A stretch of 64,000 nucleotides of DNA from Pseudobowmanella zhangzhouensis (GCF_042662685.1 NZ_JBHSYO010000006.1:287370-351369); one strand, 5' to 3'. Shown: positions 43,356 through 52,291, counted from the first letter of the stretch. Made by a program: numbers and translations. Notes: generated from the letters alone by a model not told the origin.

Positions 43356-44837
43356 ATGGACAGTTCCCGAGCAGGCCGAAAACGTATTTATTACTGGTTT
43401 ACCTTGGCAGCGCTGATTCTGGTGGTGCTGGCGGTCAATGCTGGTCTGGCAATGCAAACCGTGCGCGAGTTGACCGAAAGCCAGCGCAGCCTGGTAAATA
43501 CCTCAGACGTGATCTCCAAATTAAAGGATTTGCACCAGAGCGTGCTGGCGGCGGAAAGCGGTCAGCGCGGATACCTGCTCACCCAGGATGAAAGCTATCT
43601 GCAACCCTATGATAATGCGCTGTCGGTGCTGGATGGCCAGGTAGAAAAGGTCAAGCAAATCTCCACCGAAATTGACGGTCAGCGCGAACGAATCGACCTG
43701 GTCCTACAGCTGATCGAACTGAAAAAGTTAGAACTGATTGAGACAGTCAATCTGGCGCTGAATGAAAAGCAACCACAAGCACTGAAAACCCTGCTGACTA
43801 ACCGCGGCCGCAATCTTTACCGTGAAATTCATAGCCTGTTTCAGGATATCGAAGCCGCTGAATATACCTTGCGTGAACAACGCTTTAAACAACTGCAGCA
43901 GGCGCAAAATGAAGCGCAGCTGGTGTTTATCATTTCCGGCAGCCTGAGTTTTTTGCTGGTGATCACCCTGTTAGTGGTCGCGATGGTGAATATTCGTAAG
44001 GACATTCGCTACCGCGCGGCACTGGAACAGCAAAACATCGATCTGGCTGAACAGGTGGCCAAACGCACCCGCGAGTTGCAATTGTATTCCGATGAACTGA
44101 GCCGCTCTAATCGCGAACTGGAAGATTTTGCCTTTGTTGCCTCTCATGACTTACAGGAACCATTGCGTAAGATTCAGGCCTTTGGTGAACGGCTGGAAAC
44201 GCAATTTAGTGCCAATCTCGGCGAGAAGGGTATCGACTACTTAACCCGCATGCGTAACGCAGCCGGACGCATGTCGCGGTTGATATCAGACTTATTGGAA
44301 TATTCCCGGGTGTCGACCCGCGGTAAAGCCTTTGAAGATGTTGATCTGAACGAGACCCTGACCACCATTTTGGATGACCTGGAAGTTGCCATCGATGAAG
44401 CTGGCGGCGAGGTAAATAGTGACACGCTGCCAATCGTGCGTGCCGATGGCAATCAGATGTATCAGTTGTTACTTAATCTGATTGGCAACAGTCTGAAGTT
44501 TCATCGGCCTGATACGCCTCCCCGCGTGGTGCTTAGCTACCGCACAACCGAGGGGATTAAGCCCATGCATGAGGTAGTGATTCAGGACAATGGCATTGGC
44601 TTTGACCCACAATATGCAGAAAAGATCTTTGTGCCATTTCAGCGTCTGCATGGTCGGGATGAATACAAAGGAACCGGGATTGGTCTGGCTGTTTGCCGTC
44701 GCATTGCAGAACGGCATGGCGGCCACCTGATCGCCGAAAGTGAGCCGGGTAAGGGCACCCGGATGATTATTCAACTACCCATATTGGGAGTAACACAAGA
44801 TGATGCAAGCGACCCCGATCACCATACTGATGGCTGA
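43356..44837 (+). CDS. Sensor histidine kinase with CHASE3 domain
   Basis: A ~493-aa kinase: TM1 (about 11-33), periplasmic CHASE3 domain with LHQSVLAAESGQRGYLLTQDESYL, TM2 (about 186-210), a coiled coil (LEQQNIDLAEQVAKRTRELQLYSDEL), HisKA (FVASHDLQEPLRKIQAFGERL) and HATPase (LLLNLIGNSLKFHR, DNGIGFDP, GTGIGLAVCRRIAERHGG). The HDLQEPLR form is common in phytochrome-like and CHASE3 kinases. The start is uncertain: ATG 43356 fits the TM1 position, while ATG 43269 overlaps mscS. It overlaps the response-regulator gene by 38 bp. Confidence 0.85.
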   Translation: MDSSRAGRKRIYYWFTLAALILVVLAVNAGLAMQTVRELTESQRSLVNTSDVISKLKDLHQSVLAAESGQRGYLLTQDESYLQPYDNALSVLDGQVEKVKQISTEIDGQRERIDLVLQLIELKKLELIETVNLALNEKQPQALKTLLTNRGRNLYREIHSLFQDIEAAEYTLREQRFKQLQQAQNEAQLVFIISGSLSFLLVITLLVVAMVNIRKDIRYRAALEQQNIDLAEQVAKRTRELQLYSDELSRSNRELEDFAFVASHDLQEPLRKIQAFGERLETQFSANLGEKGIDYLTRMRNAAGRMSRLISDLLEYSRVSTRGKAFEDVDLNETLTTILDDLEVAIDEAGGEVNSDTLPIVRADGNQMYQLLLNLIGNSLKFHRPDTPPRVVLSYRTTEGIKPMHEVVIQDNGIGFDPQYAEKIFVPFQRLHGRDEYKGTGIGLAVCRRIAERHGGHLIAESEPGKGTRMIIQLPILGVTQDDASDPDHHTDG

Positions 44838-45261
44838 TGATGATGAAGATGACCGGTTACTGACCCAGGATGCCCTGAAAGAATCCCGCGTACTGAATGA
44901 ACTACGCTGCGTCAACGATGGTGTCGAACTGTTAGATTATCTGCGCCGTCAGGGCAAGTTCGCCGAACCCGGCAATGCGCCCCGTCCCGGATTGATTCTG
45001 CTGGACTTAAATATGCCACGCATGGACGGCCGCGAAGCTCTGCAGGAAATCAAACAAGACGTACAGTTACGCAGCATTCCGGTGGTTATCCTCACCACCT
45101 CTAAACAGGAAGAGGATATGATCCGCGGTTATGATCTCGGTGCAGCATCGTATATAACCAAACCAGTCACCTTTGAAGGGTTGGTTGAACTGATGGCCAC
45201 TCTTGGCCGTTACTGGGTCGAATTTGTTGAACTGCCACGGGAGCGGGATAACACGCAATGA
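44800..45261 (+). CDS. Single-domain response regulator (Rcp1-like)
   Basis: A 153-aa receiver-only protein. The acidic pocket DDDEDD, the phosphoacceptor in LILLDLNMPRMDG, the switch Thr in VVILTTSKQEEDM and the K in SYITKPVTFEGL are all present. This longer alpha4 form with DLNMPRMDGREALQEIK is the Rcp1 type that partners phytochrome or CHASE3 kinases. It lacks an output domain, so it relays phosphate. It overlaps the kinase before it (38 bp) and the hybrid kinase after it (ATGA), implying coupled expression. Confidence 0.88.
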   Translation: MMQATPITILMADDDEDDRLLTQDALKESRVLNELRCVNDGVELLDYLRRQGKFAEPGNAPRPGLILLDLNMPRMDGREALQEIKQDVQLRSIPVVILTTSKQEEDMIRGYDLGAASYITKPVTFEGLVELMATLGRYWVEFVELPRERDNTQ

Positions 45262-47192
45262 CCAGTCAGCTCCCCCGGGTTCGGATCCTGCTCATCGAAG
45301 ATGATGAAGACGATTACATTCTGACCCGCGACAGCCTCGAACAATTGCCACACTGGCAGGTTGAGGTAGTGTGGGCCAGCAATGCCGGCGAGGGATTGAA
45401 TCAGCTCACCCATCAGCATTTTGATTTATGCCTGTTAGATTATCAGCTCGGGGCCCATACCGGCATTGACGTTCTTCGCCAGATAAATCAGTCAGATAGT
45501 GCGCCGCCGGTGGTGATGCTGACCGGTCAGGCAGACAGTCAGGTGGATGAAGCGGCGCTGGATGCAGGTGCTACCGATTATTTACTCAAAGCGGAAGTGG
45601 ATAGCGGCCGTTTTATCCGCTCAATTCGCTATGCACTGGCACGGCGTGACATGCAAAGGGAAAAACTGGAGCGACTGCGCGCCGAATCCGAAAACCGCGC
45701 CAAGGACCGTTTTCTCGCCCACCTTAGCCACGAATTGCGTACCCCATTGACCGCCATGCTGGGTTACACCGAATTGCTGCTATCGCGCGCCCCCGCCGCA
45801 CAGCCCCAGCAGGAATTACATGCCATCTTGCGTAACGGCCGGCATTTACTCAGCCTGCTCAATGATGTTCTGGATCTGTCTAAAATCGCCGCGGATAAGC
45901 TGGAGCTCAACCCCAGTCCGATGAATCTGGCCAGTATGCTCAGCGAAGTGATGGCCTTGACCCATGCGCTGGCACTGGAAAAAAATCTGGCACTTAATTT
46001 CGACTGCCCGGCCCCGGTACCGCAGATGATTCTGGTCGATGCGACACGCTTTCGGCAGGTGTTGATCAATCTGATTGGCAATGGGATTAAGTTTACCGAG
46101 CGGGGCAGTGTCACGTTGAAAATACGTTACCAGCCGGAACACACTAGTTGCCCATTACAACTGAGCGTGCAGGATACCGGCATTGGTATCGACAGCGCGC
46201 ACCTGGACAAGATTTTCCAGCCCTTTGAACAGGTTGAAGATGCTGTCAGGAAAAGCACTCAAGGTACAGGTCTGGGCTTAGCCATCTGTGCCGAACTGGT
46301 GCAGCGCATGGGAGGTACCCTGAACGTCACCTCCGCTATCGGTCAGGGCAGTGAATTTTTTGTTAGTTTGCCGATCGGTGATATCCCCGACAATCCACTC
46401 CATGTGATTGATTTAACGGGTGAACGCGCCAACTGGCAGCGCCCCGCCCCACTTAAGTTAGAAGGAAGGGTGTTAGTGGTAGACGATATGCCAGACCTGC
46501 GCGATATGATGCAGGCGCAAATCCGCCATTTTGGTGTGCTCGCGGACACCGCAGCGAATGGTCAACAGGCCGTTGAACTGGCATTTGCCGCGTTGGATAA
46601 CGGCCAGCCCTATGATGTTATTTTGCTCGACCTGCACATGCCACAAATGGATGGCTACCAGGCTATTCGGGCTCTGCGTCAGCGTGTCGACGATATTCCG
46701 ATTCTGGCACTTACCGCTGCCACCTTAAAAGGCCGGGCGGAGCAACTGCATGCCATGGGTTTTACCGATATGCTGGCCAAGCCGATGGAAACCAATCAAT
46801 TGGCCGGCGTCCTGCAACATTATCTGGCACCGGCCAGTGCCCGCCAATCTGAGGGCAACTGGTTATTGGTCGAAGATGATCCAGATGCAGCTGAAGCCAC
46901 CGCTGCGATGCTGGAAATGCAGGGCATAAGCGTCGATGTGGTGCACAACGCGGAGGACTGTAAACAGCGTGCCAAACACCACAGTTATGCACGAATTATT
47001 GTTGATTTAGGCTTGCCCGATCAGGATGGCTTAAGCTTGCTTGAAGAGCTGCGTGCCAGCGATGAGCAGGTAGATTTAGTGATTCTTAGTGGCCGCGAAC
47101 TGAGCGATGAACTGATTGCACCGCTGAATATCTCACTGGTCTTGCAAAAACCACTTTTTCTTGAGCAAATTCAGCAACTCAGTAAATTTTAA
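45258..47192 (+). CDS. Hybrid histidine kinase: receiver-HisKA-HATPase-receiver-receiver
   Basis: A 644-aa soluble kinase without membrane spans. N-terminal receiver (LLIEDDEDDYILTRDSL, LCLLDYQLG), HisKA (AHLSHELRTPLTAMLGYTELL), HATPase (DTGIGIDSAHLDKIFQPFEQ, GTGLGLAICAEL), receiver 2 (VLVVDDMPDLRDMM, VILLDLHMPQMDG) and receiver 3 (LLVEDDPDAAEATAAM, RIIVDLGLPDQDG). The N-terminal receiver would let it take phosphate from the upstream relay. No Hpt and no DNA-binding output is encoded nearby. Confidence 0.88.
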   Translation: MTSQLPRVRILLIEDDEDDYILTRDSLEQLPHWQVEVVWASNAGEGLNQLTHQHFDLCLLDYQLGAHTGIDVLRQINQSDSAPPVVMLTGQADSQVDEAALDAGATDYLLKAEVDSGRFIRSIRYALARRDMQREKLERLRAESENRAKDRFLAHLSHELRTPLTAMLGYTELLLSRAPAAQPQQELHAILRNGRHLLSLLNDVLDLSKIAADKLELNPSPMNLASMLSEVMALTHALALEKNLALNFDCPAPVPQMILVDATRFRQVLINLIGNGIKFTERGSVTLKIRYQPEHTSCPLQLSVQDTGIGIDSAHLDKIFQPFEQVEDAVRKSTQGTGLGLAICAELVQRMGGTLNVTSAIGQGSEFFVSLPIGDIPDNPLHVIDLTGERANWQRPAPLKLEGRVLVVDDMPDLRDMMQAQIRHFGVLADTAANGQQAVELAFAALDNGQPYDVILLDLHMPQMDGYQAIRALRQRVDDIPILALTAATLKGRAEQLHAMGFTDMLAKPMETNQLAGVLQHYLAPASARQSEGNWLLVEDDPDAAEATAAMLEMQGISVDVVHNAEDCKQRAKHHSYARIIVDLGLPDQDGLSLLEELRASDEQVDLVILSGRELSDELIAPLNISLVLQKPLFLEQIQQLSKF

Positions 47193-47200
47193 GGACCCCC

Positions 47201-47812
47201 ATGAGCCCAACCTGGCTGAAAGACATTACCCTCGAGGGGCAACATGTTAGCCTGCAACCATTAACGCTGGATCATCGCGCGGCGCTGCTTGACGCGGCCA
47301 ATGATGGTCAATTGTGGAAACTGTGGTACACCAGCGTGCCCGGTGAACATAACATTGATGCCTACCTGACGGCGGCCTTGCAGGATAAACATGCAGGGCT
47401 GGCTCTGCCTTTTGTGGTGGTCGATAAACACTCTGGCGATATCGTCGGCTCTACCCGCTATTGCAACGCCGTTGCCAAACATCGCCGGCTGGAAATTGGC
47501 TACACCTGGTATGCCAACCGGGTACAGCGCACCGCCCTGAATACCGAAGCGAAACTGCTGTTGTTAACCTATGCATTTGAGCAACTGGATTGTATCGCCG
47601 TCGAGTTTCGCACCCACTGGCACAATACCCGTTCACGCGCCGCCATTGCCCGGCTGGGCGCCAGACAGGATGGAGTGTTACGCAACCATATTTTGCTGGA
47701 CGATGGCAGTGCGCGCGATACGGTGGTGTTTTCTATCACCAATTACGACTGGCCGGCTGCCAAACGTCATTTGAGCTTTTTGCTGGAAAGTCGCGAAACT
47801 ACACAAGCCTGA
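47201..47812 (+). CDS. GNAT acetyltransferase, RimJ/RimL-like
   Basis: A 203-aa GNAT protein with the RimJ/RimL-type N-terminus ITLEGQHVSLQPLTLDHRAALLDAANDGQLW and the motif-A region LEIGYTWYANRVQRTALNTEAKLLLLTYAFEQL. Then ARLGARQDGVLRNHILLDDGSARDTVVFSIT. The WYTSVPGE stretch matches a common uncharacterised subgroup. The substrate is unknown. It begins 9 bp after the hybrid kinase and is likely its operon mate, possibly without functional link. Confidence 0.82.
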   Translation: MSPTWLKDITLEGQHVSLQPLTLDHRAALLDAANDGQLWKLWYTSVPGEHNIDAYLTAALQDKHAGLALPFVVVDKHSGDIVGSTRYCNAVAKHRRLEIGYTWYANRVQRTALNTEAKLLLLTYAFEQLDCIAVEFRTHWHNTRSRAAIARLGARQDGVLRNHILLDDGSARDTVVFSITNYDWPAAKRHLSFLLESRETTQA

Positions 47813-47822
47813 TTTAACCGGA

Positions 47823-48335
47823 TTATTCACCACTGGCAGAAATGCTCACCAGCAACCACTCGCCACTTGTTTTAGACCATACCTGTGTACCACCCCCTGC
47901 CCCTGAGTGGGTGGTACCGTCTTTGAGCAATACGGTTTGTTGGTACTGATTGACCAGAATCGCCGTGTTGGCGTCAATGACCGAAATACGCACATTACTA
48001 AACGTCAGAGACTCAATTTTTGCTACCGCGTTAAAGCCCGGTTCAATCAGGGCTTTTAGGTCTGCAAACGAATTCCAGTTGCTACCATCGGCATTGAGCC
48101 CGACAAACTTGTCAGGATCGATTAAAGCAAAATAGCGCTCGGTGTCGAGCGCCTCAGACGCGGCGACCAACGCGTCGAAGGATTGCTGTATCTGTGTTTC
48201 AATCTGGCGGACTTGCGCCGGTGTCAGCGCCTGTTGTCGCTCACTACAAGCGTTTAAGCCTAACAACGTGAATACGACAAGAACTACATATTTGAATTTT
48301 TTGATAAATAACTCCTGATAAGCAACATATAGCAT
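47823..48335 (-). CDS. NTF2-like lipoprotein of unknown function
   Basis: A ~170-aa lipoprotein: KYVVLVVFTLLGLNAC with lipobox LNAC, then a SnoaL/DUF4440-like domain (IQQSFDALVAASEALDTERYFALIDPDKFVGLNADGSNWNSFADLKALIEPGF ... WSKTSGEWLLVSISASGE). The start is puzzling: an AGGAG at 48312-48316 stands six bases before the codon ATC (48303-48305), not before the ATG at 48335 used here. Either ATC initiates or the signal peptide has a long N-region. Role unknown; ligand-binding is typical of the fold. Confidence 0.62.
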   Translation of the reverse strand: MLYVAYQELFIKKFKYVVLVVFTLLGLNACSERQQALTPAQVRQIETQIQQSFDALVAASEALDTERYFALIDPDKFVGLNADGSNWNSFADLKALIEPGFNAVAKIESLTFSNVRISVIDANTAILVNQYQQTVLLKDGTTHSGAGGGTQVWSKTSGEWLLVSISASGE

Positions 48336-48394
48336 CAAGCAAAAAGCGGGATACGGGGGGGTATGGATGAGCAATTTCATTGTTTTAGCAGTAC

Positions 48395-48880
48395 TTACTT
48401 AACACCCTTATTGGCGCTGCTCATCTTTACTTGCCACTGGTAAGAACTATCTTCTTTTGCGAGAAGCAGTTTATTTTCAATTTTTCCAGACTGAACACTA
48501 AGAATCCATATTTTGCTTGTCTGTACTGGGTGTCCCGCAAGCGCAGATAGCAATTTTAGAGGGCTGCTGAAAGAATTATATTCATCGCGAACCACCAAAA
48601 CATCTATGCCATTTACATTTGATTCATAAAGGAACTCATTGGCTTCAAATATCTTATTACCTCGATATGATATGGCTCCGTCGGACATCAAATATTGCCC
48701 ACTTTTTCTGTCTGTAATTGCTTCACCTTCTAAGAGGTCATTTCTCAGTTCAAATGAATCCAAATCTATAAAATATTTGTGATTTTTGTTCGCACCGACT
48801 TCAGTTAGTTCGACGCAAAGTGTCTGCGCATTAGCAAAATTTATGGCGGCTGAAAAAGCAAATACCAGAAGGCATTTCAA
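48395..48880 (-). CDS. Secreted hypothetical protein
   Basis: A 161-aa protein with a clean signal peptide (MKCLLVFAFSAAINFANA, cut before QTLC). The mature part has no recognisable motif; strand-like segments (HKYFIDLDSFELRNDLLEGEAI, GIDVLVVRDEY, KIWILSVQSGKIENKLLLAKE) suggest a small beta-rich periplasmic domain. Its DNA looks AT-richer than the flanking genes, as do its two neighbours, so the 47.8-49.3 kb block may be acquired (inference). Confidence 0.55.
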   Translation of the reverse strand: MKCLLVFAFSAAINFANAQTLCVELTEVGANKNHKYFIDLDSFELRNDLLEGEAITDRKSGQYLMSDGAISYRGNKIFEANEFLYESNVNGIDVLVVRDEYNSFSSPLKLLSALAGHPVQTSKIWILSVQSGKIENKLLLAKEDSSYQWQVKMSSANKGVK

Positions 48881-48997
48881 AACAGTTTCTATGGAAAGTA
48901 ACGGATTGAAGATAGTGATAAGTCATTCCTTAATATTGTAATCCTTCTGCACTAAATCCTACGGTTTTGACGGAGGCAGCGGAGAGTCTGTTATAGG

Positions 48998-49309
48998 TTA
49001 TTTAGCGCGTCGATTGAATCTACGAGATTGACTTTCTATTTCCATCGGTAGGAACGCGGCAAGCGAAAATGTTATTAGTAGGCCAAGCACAATAACAAGC
49101 AACAGGGTTGCGACGCTTAACGCTTTAAGTCCCATTACCACGCCAACTACAAAGACTATTTCGAGCGTGATAGCGAGCAGGAACGCGAAGCCTCGTTTAA
49201 TTCGAAATTGAGTCCCACATTGATGACAGCGCAATGATAATCCAAACGGCAATGTTATGGATTTTCGCAATGTTGAGATCCCAGCTTTGTTGCAGGAAGG
49301 ACAGTCCAT
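48998..49309 (-). CDS. Zinc-ribbon membrane protein, hypothetical
   Basis: A 103-aa protein. The N-terminus MDCPSCNKAG and later LRCHQCGTQF form two CxxC pairs, a zinc ribbon (residues 3-32). Two hydrophobic helices follow (AFLLAITLEIVFVVGVVMGL and VATLLLVIVLGLLITFSLAAFL), with a basic tail ESQSRRFNRRAK. This layout is common in small Gram-negative membrane proteins without known function. Nothing else was found in the flanking 49310-49457 gap. Confidence 0.62.
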   Translation of the reverse strand: MDCPSCNKAGISTLRKSITLPFGLSLRCHQCGTQFRIKRGFAFLLAITLEIVFVVGVVMGLKALSVATLLLVIVLGLLITFSLAAFLPMEIESQSRRFNRRAK

Positions 49310-49457
49310 GTTCTACCTCAAAATAACAACGATTACCGATGACAATAGTCTGCCGATTAAGCACCAATGTAGCGCTGAATGACATGTTGATTCAACAACA
49401 AGTAGCCCAACCGGTTTGGGCAGCTTTTTGCAGCGGGGTAACCGCGGTGCCAGAAAC

Positions 49458-49480
49458 AAAAAAACGCCTGACGGCGTTTT
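49458..49480 (-). terminator. Terminator downstream of the acs-regulator operon
   Basis: On the minus strand the stem AAAACGCC/GGCGTTTT with a 4-nt loop runs into a T-run, 5 bp after the regulator stop. Confidence 0.88.
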
Positions 49481-49484
49481 AGCA

Positions 49485-50129
49485 TTATTCAGGCGGTTGC
49501 AACTGTAACTGCGAGGCAATCAATACGGCCTGAGTGCGGTTATTTATTCCAAGTTTACGGAATATCGAGGTGACATGGGCTTTAACCGTGGCTTCCGCAA
49601 TATCCAGCTTAAAGCCGATTTGCTTGTTTAGCAGGCCATCGCGCATAAAGCACAGTACTTTGTATTGGGCGGGGGTCAGACTGGAGACTTTGTCTGCCAG
49701 TGCGGCAAATTCGTCTTCATCATCCACGGCCTGTTCATCAAAGCCATCGGGTACCCATACATCGCCATCCAGCATGCTTTGCACCGCTTCGGCAATTTTG
49801 GCTGAGCCGGAGGTTTTAGACACAAAACCCAATGCGCCGGCACTGAGCACTTTACTGATGATAGAGGGATCTTCCAGCCCGGATACCACCGCGACCGGTA
49901 AATCCGGGTACAGCTTACGGATATGAATTAACCCAAACAGATCCCCGCTGCCGGGCATATGTAAGTCCAGCAACAATAAATCCACGTCCCCGTTGTTTTC
50001 GAGGATATCGATAGTTTGGGTCAGGTCACTGGCCTCAAGTAAATTGAGGTTATCCAGTGACATCGACAAGGCGCTGCGTAACGCATCCCGATACAACGGG
50101 TGGTCATCAGCGATGACAAGGGTAATCAT
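49485..50129 (-). CDS. crbR: LuxR/FixJ-type response regulator, CrbR/ErdR-like
   Basis: A 214-aa two-domain regulator: receiver (IADDHPLYRDAL, phosphoacceptor in LLLLDLHMPGSGD, SK of ALGFVSKTSG) and a LuxR helix-turn-helix (LTPAQYKVLCFMRDGLLNKQIGFKLDIAEATVKAHVTSIFRKLGINNRTQAVLIA). It starts 17 bp after the acs stop and is in its operon. LuxR-type regulators beside acs in Vibrio, Pseudomonas and relatives (CrbR/ErdR) control acetate scavenging with kinase CrbS/MxtR; no such kinase is in the window. Assignment rests on architecture and linkage. Confidence 0.8.
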   Translation of the reverse strand: MITLVIADDHPLYRDALRSALSMSLDNLNLLEASDLTQTIDILENNGDVDLLLLDLHMPGSGDLFGLIHIRKLYPDLPVAVVSGLEDPSIISKVLSAGALGFVSKTSGSAKIAEAVQSMLDGDVWVPDGFDEQAVDDEDEFAALADKVSSLTPAQYKVLCFMRDGLLNKQIGFKLDIAEATVKAHVTSIFRKLGINNRTQAVLIASQLQLQPPE

Positions 50130-50146
50130 CCCTACTCCAAAAAGTT

Positions 50147-52087
50147 CTACCTATTCAATCGGTTAGCGATGAGTGTATCAACTACAGAAGGATCTGCCAG
50201 CGTTGATGTGTCACCCAGGCTCTGATATTCGTTGGCAGCAATCTTACGCAGGATACGGCGCATGATCTTACCCGAACGGGTTTTCGGCAAACCGGTTGTC
50301 CACTGAATCATATCCGGTGTTGCAATCGGAGAAAGCTGTTCTCGTACCCAGGCGCGTACCGATTTGGTCAGCTCCTCGGTCACTTCTACCCCTTCTACCG
50401 GCGAGATGTAGACGTAAATGCCCTGACCTTTAATGTCGTGGGGGTAACCTACCACGGCGGCTTCGGCTACGGCTTCATGGGCTACCAGCGCACTTTCAAT
50501 TTCGGCAGTCCCCAGGCGGTGACCGGATACGTTAAGCACATCGTCGACCCGTCCGGTGATCCAGTAATAACCATCCTCGTCACGGCGGGCACCGTCACCG
50601 GTAAAATATTGGTTGGCGTAGGTACTGAAGTAAGTTTGGATAAAGCGCTCATGGTCGCCATAGACAGTGCGTGCCTGACCCGGCCAGCTGTCTTTAATCA
50701 CCAGATTGCCTTCCGCCGCACCTTCCAGTTCATTACCTTCGTTATCCACCAGCGCGGCATCTATGCCAAACAACGGACGGGTAGCCGAGCCGGGTTTGAG
50801 ATCGGTAATCGACGGTAGAGGCGATATCATGATGCCGCCGGTTTCAGTCTGCCACCATGTATCCACAATTGGGCACTTACCCTTACCAAACACCGTGTGA
50901 TACCAATGCCAGGCTTCCGGGTTGATCGGCTCACCGACCGAGCCCAGTAAACGTAGTGAAGACAAATCAGCCCCTTCGGCAGGCTTGTCACCGTGAGCCA
51001 TCAGAGCACGGATCGCAGTGGGCGCGGTGTAGAGGATGTTAACTTTATACTTATCAACAATCTGCGCAATGCGGCGTACATCCGGATAAGTCGGTACACC
51101 TTCAAATAACACCATCGACGCGCCATTGGCCAGCGGGCCATACACAATATAACTGTGGCCGGTGATCCAGCCCACGTCTGCGGCGGCCCAGTAAATGTCA
51201 CCTTCCTGATAATCGAACACGTATTTATGCGTCATGGCAGCGTACAACAGATAGCCGCCGCTGCTGTGCACGACGCCTTTCGGTTTACCGGTTGAGCCTG
51301 AGGTATACAGAATAAATAACGGATCTTCGGCATTCATGCGCGCCGGCTCACACTCGGTTGAGGCATTCTGGGTGGCCTCGTGCCACCAGCGATCTACTGG
51401 GTTCCAGCTCACCTCTCCACCGGTGAATTTACATACCACACAGTGTTTGATACTCGGACAGTTTCCATTCGCCAATGCTTTATCTACATTCGCTTTAAGT
51501 GGCACTTTGTTACCGCTGCGGCGACCTTCGTCGGCAGTAATCACCACTTTGGCATCACAATCATTAATACGGTCGGCAATTGCCTGCGCCGAGAAACCAC
51601 CGAATATCACTGAGTGCACCGCACCAATGCGCGCACACGCCAGCATGGCATAGGCTGCTTGCGGGATCATGGGTAAGTAAATGGCAACGCGGTCGCCCTT
51701 ACCAACGCCCATATCACGCAGCGCATTGGCAAACTTATTCACTTCATCCGAGAGCGTCTGGTATGTAATTTCCTGACTGTCATTGGGATCGTCGCCTTCC
51801 CAGTAAAACACCACCTGATTGGCCCGTGCTGGCAAATGTCGATCAATACAGTTAACCGCCACATTGAGTTCGCCGTCTTCAAACCAGCGAATATGCATAT
51901 CGTCTTTGGCAAATGACACGTCCTTGATTTTGCTCGGGAAAGTCATCCAGTTCAGATTTTTCGCCTGCTCAGCCCAGAACACCTCTGGCTGCTTGAGGGC
52001 ATCCGAGATCATCGCCTGATAGACTTTTTGATTGAGTAAAGTGCGCTGACGAGCGCTATCTGGTACTGGAAAAATCGCGTCACTCAT
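50147..52087 (-). CDS. acs: Acetyl-CoA synthetase (AMP-forming)
   Basis: A 646-aa enzyme (E. coli Acs is 652 aa) making acetyl-CoA from acetate, ATP and CoA. The N-terminal FPVPDSARQRTLLNQKVYQAM and A-motifs are present: FILYTSGSTGKPKGVVHS, VDTWWQTETGG, TGDGARRDEDGYYWITGRVDDVLNVSGHRLGTAEIE. The C-terminal GLPKTRSGKIMRR carries the Lys that is acetylated by Pat-like enzymes. It is co-transcribed with the regulator gene and divergent from the porin at 52292. Confidence 0.96.
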   Translation of the reverse strand: MSDAIFPVPDSARQRTLLNQKVYQAMISDALKQPEVFWAEQAKNLNWMTFPSKIKDVSFAKDDMHIRWFEDGELNVAVNCIDRHLPARANQVVFYWEGDDPNDSQEITYQTLSDEVNKFANALRDMGVGKGDRVAIYLPMIPQAAYAMLACARIGAVHSVIFGGFSAQAIADRINDCDAKVVITADEGRRSGNKVPLKANVDKALANGNCPSIKHCVVCKFTGGEVSWNPVDRWWHEATQNASTECEPARMNAEDPLFILYTSGSTGKPKGVVHSSGGYLLYAAMTHKYVFDYQEGDIYWAAADVGWITGHSYIVYGPLANGASMVLFEGVPTYPDVRRIAQIVDKYKVNILYTAPTAIRALMAHGDKPAEGADLSSLRLLGSVGEPINPEAWHWYHTVFGKGKCPIVDTWWQTETGGIMISPLPSITDLKPGSATRPLFGIDAALVDNEGNELEGAAEGNLVIKDSWPGQARTVYGDHERFIQTYFSTYANQYFTGDGARRDEDGYYWITGRVDDVLNVSGHRLGTAEIESALVAHEAVAEAAVVGYPHDIKGQGIYVYISPVEGVEVTEELTKSVRAWVREQLSPIATPDMIQWTTGLPKTRSGKIMRRILRKIAANEYQSLGDTSTLADPSVVDTLIANRLNR

Positions 52088-52150
52088 GGGTAATTGTCCG
52101 TATTTTAAAGGTTATTCCCCTCACTCTAGCCAACCGCCAAGTGAAAGGAA

Positions 52151-52249
52151 TGCGACTTTGGTCGCACACTCGGTTATCTGCGCAAAAACTATACGACTTT
52201 GGTCTGACAGACCAAAGGATAATTTGCAAAAACAATAAGTTGGACCAAA
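52151..52249. promoter_or_regulatory. Repeated TTTGGTC operator cluster between acs and the DcaP-like porin
   Basis: The 11-mer CGACTTTGGTC occurs twice in direct orientation (52153-52163 and 52194-52204, 41 bp apart). The first copy lies in the palindrome TGCGAC-TTTG-GTCGCA. The second begins a perfect inverted repeat with arms CTTTGGTCTG and CAGACCAAAG around one base (52197-52217). A fourth core GACCAAA is at 52243-52249. The 204-bp gap is divergent, so one regulator could serve both genes; the CrbR-like protein is the natural candidate (inference). Confidence 0.65.
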
Positions 52250-52291
52250 TTAAGCCAGTCCCTACAGAACAACGACTACTGAGGATGGAAC

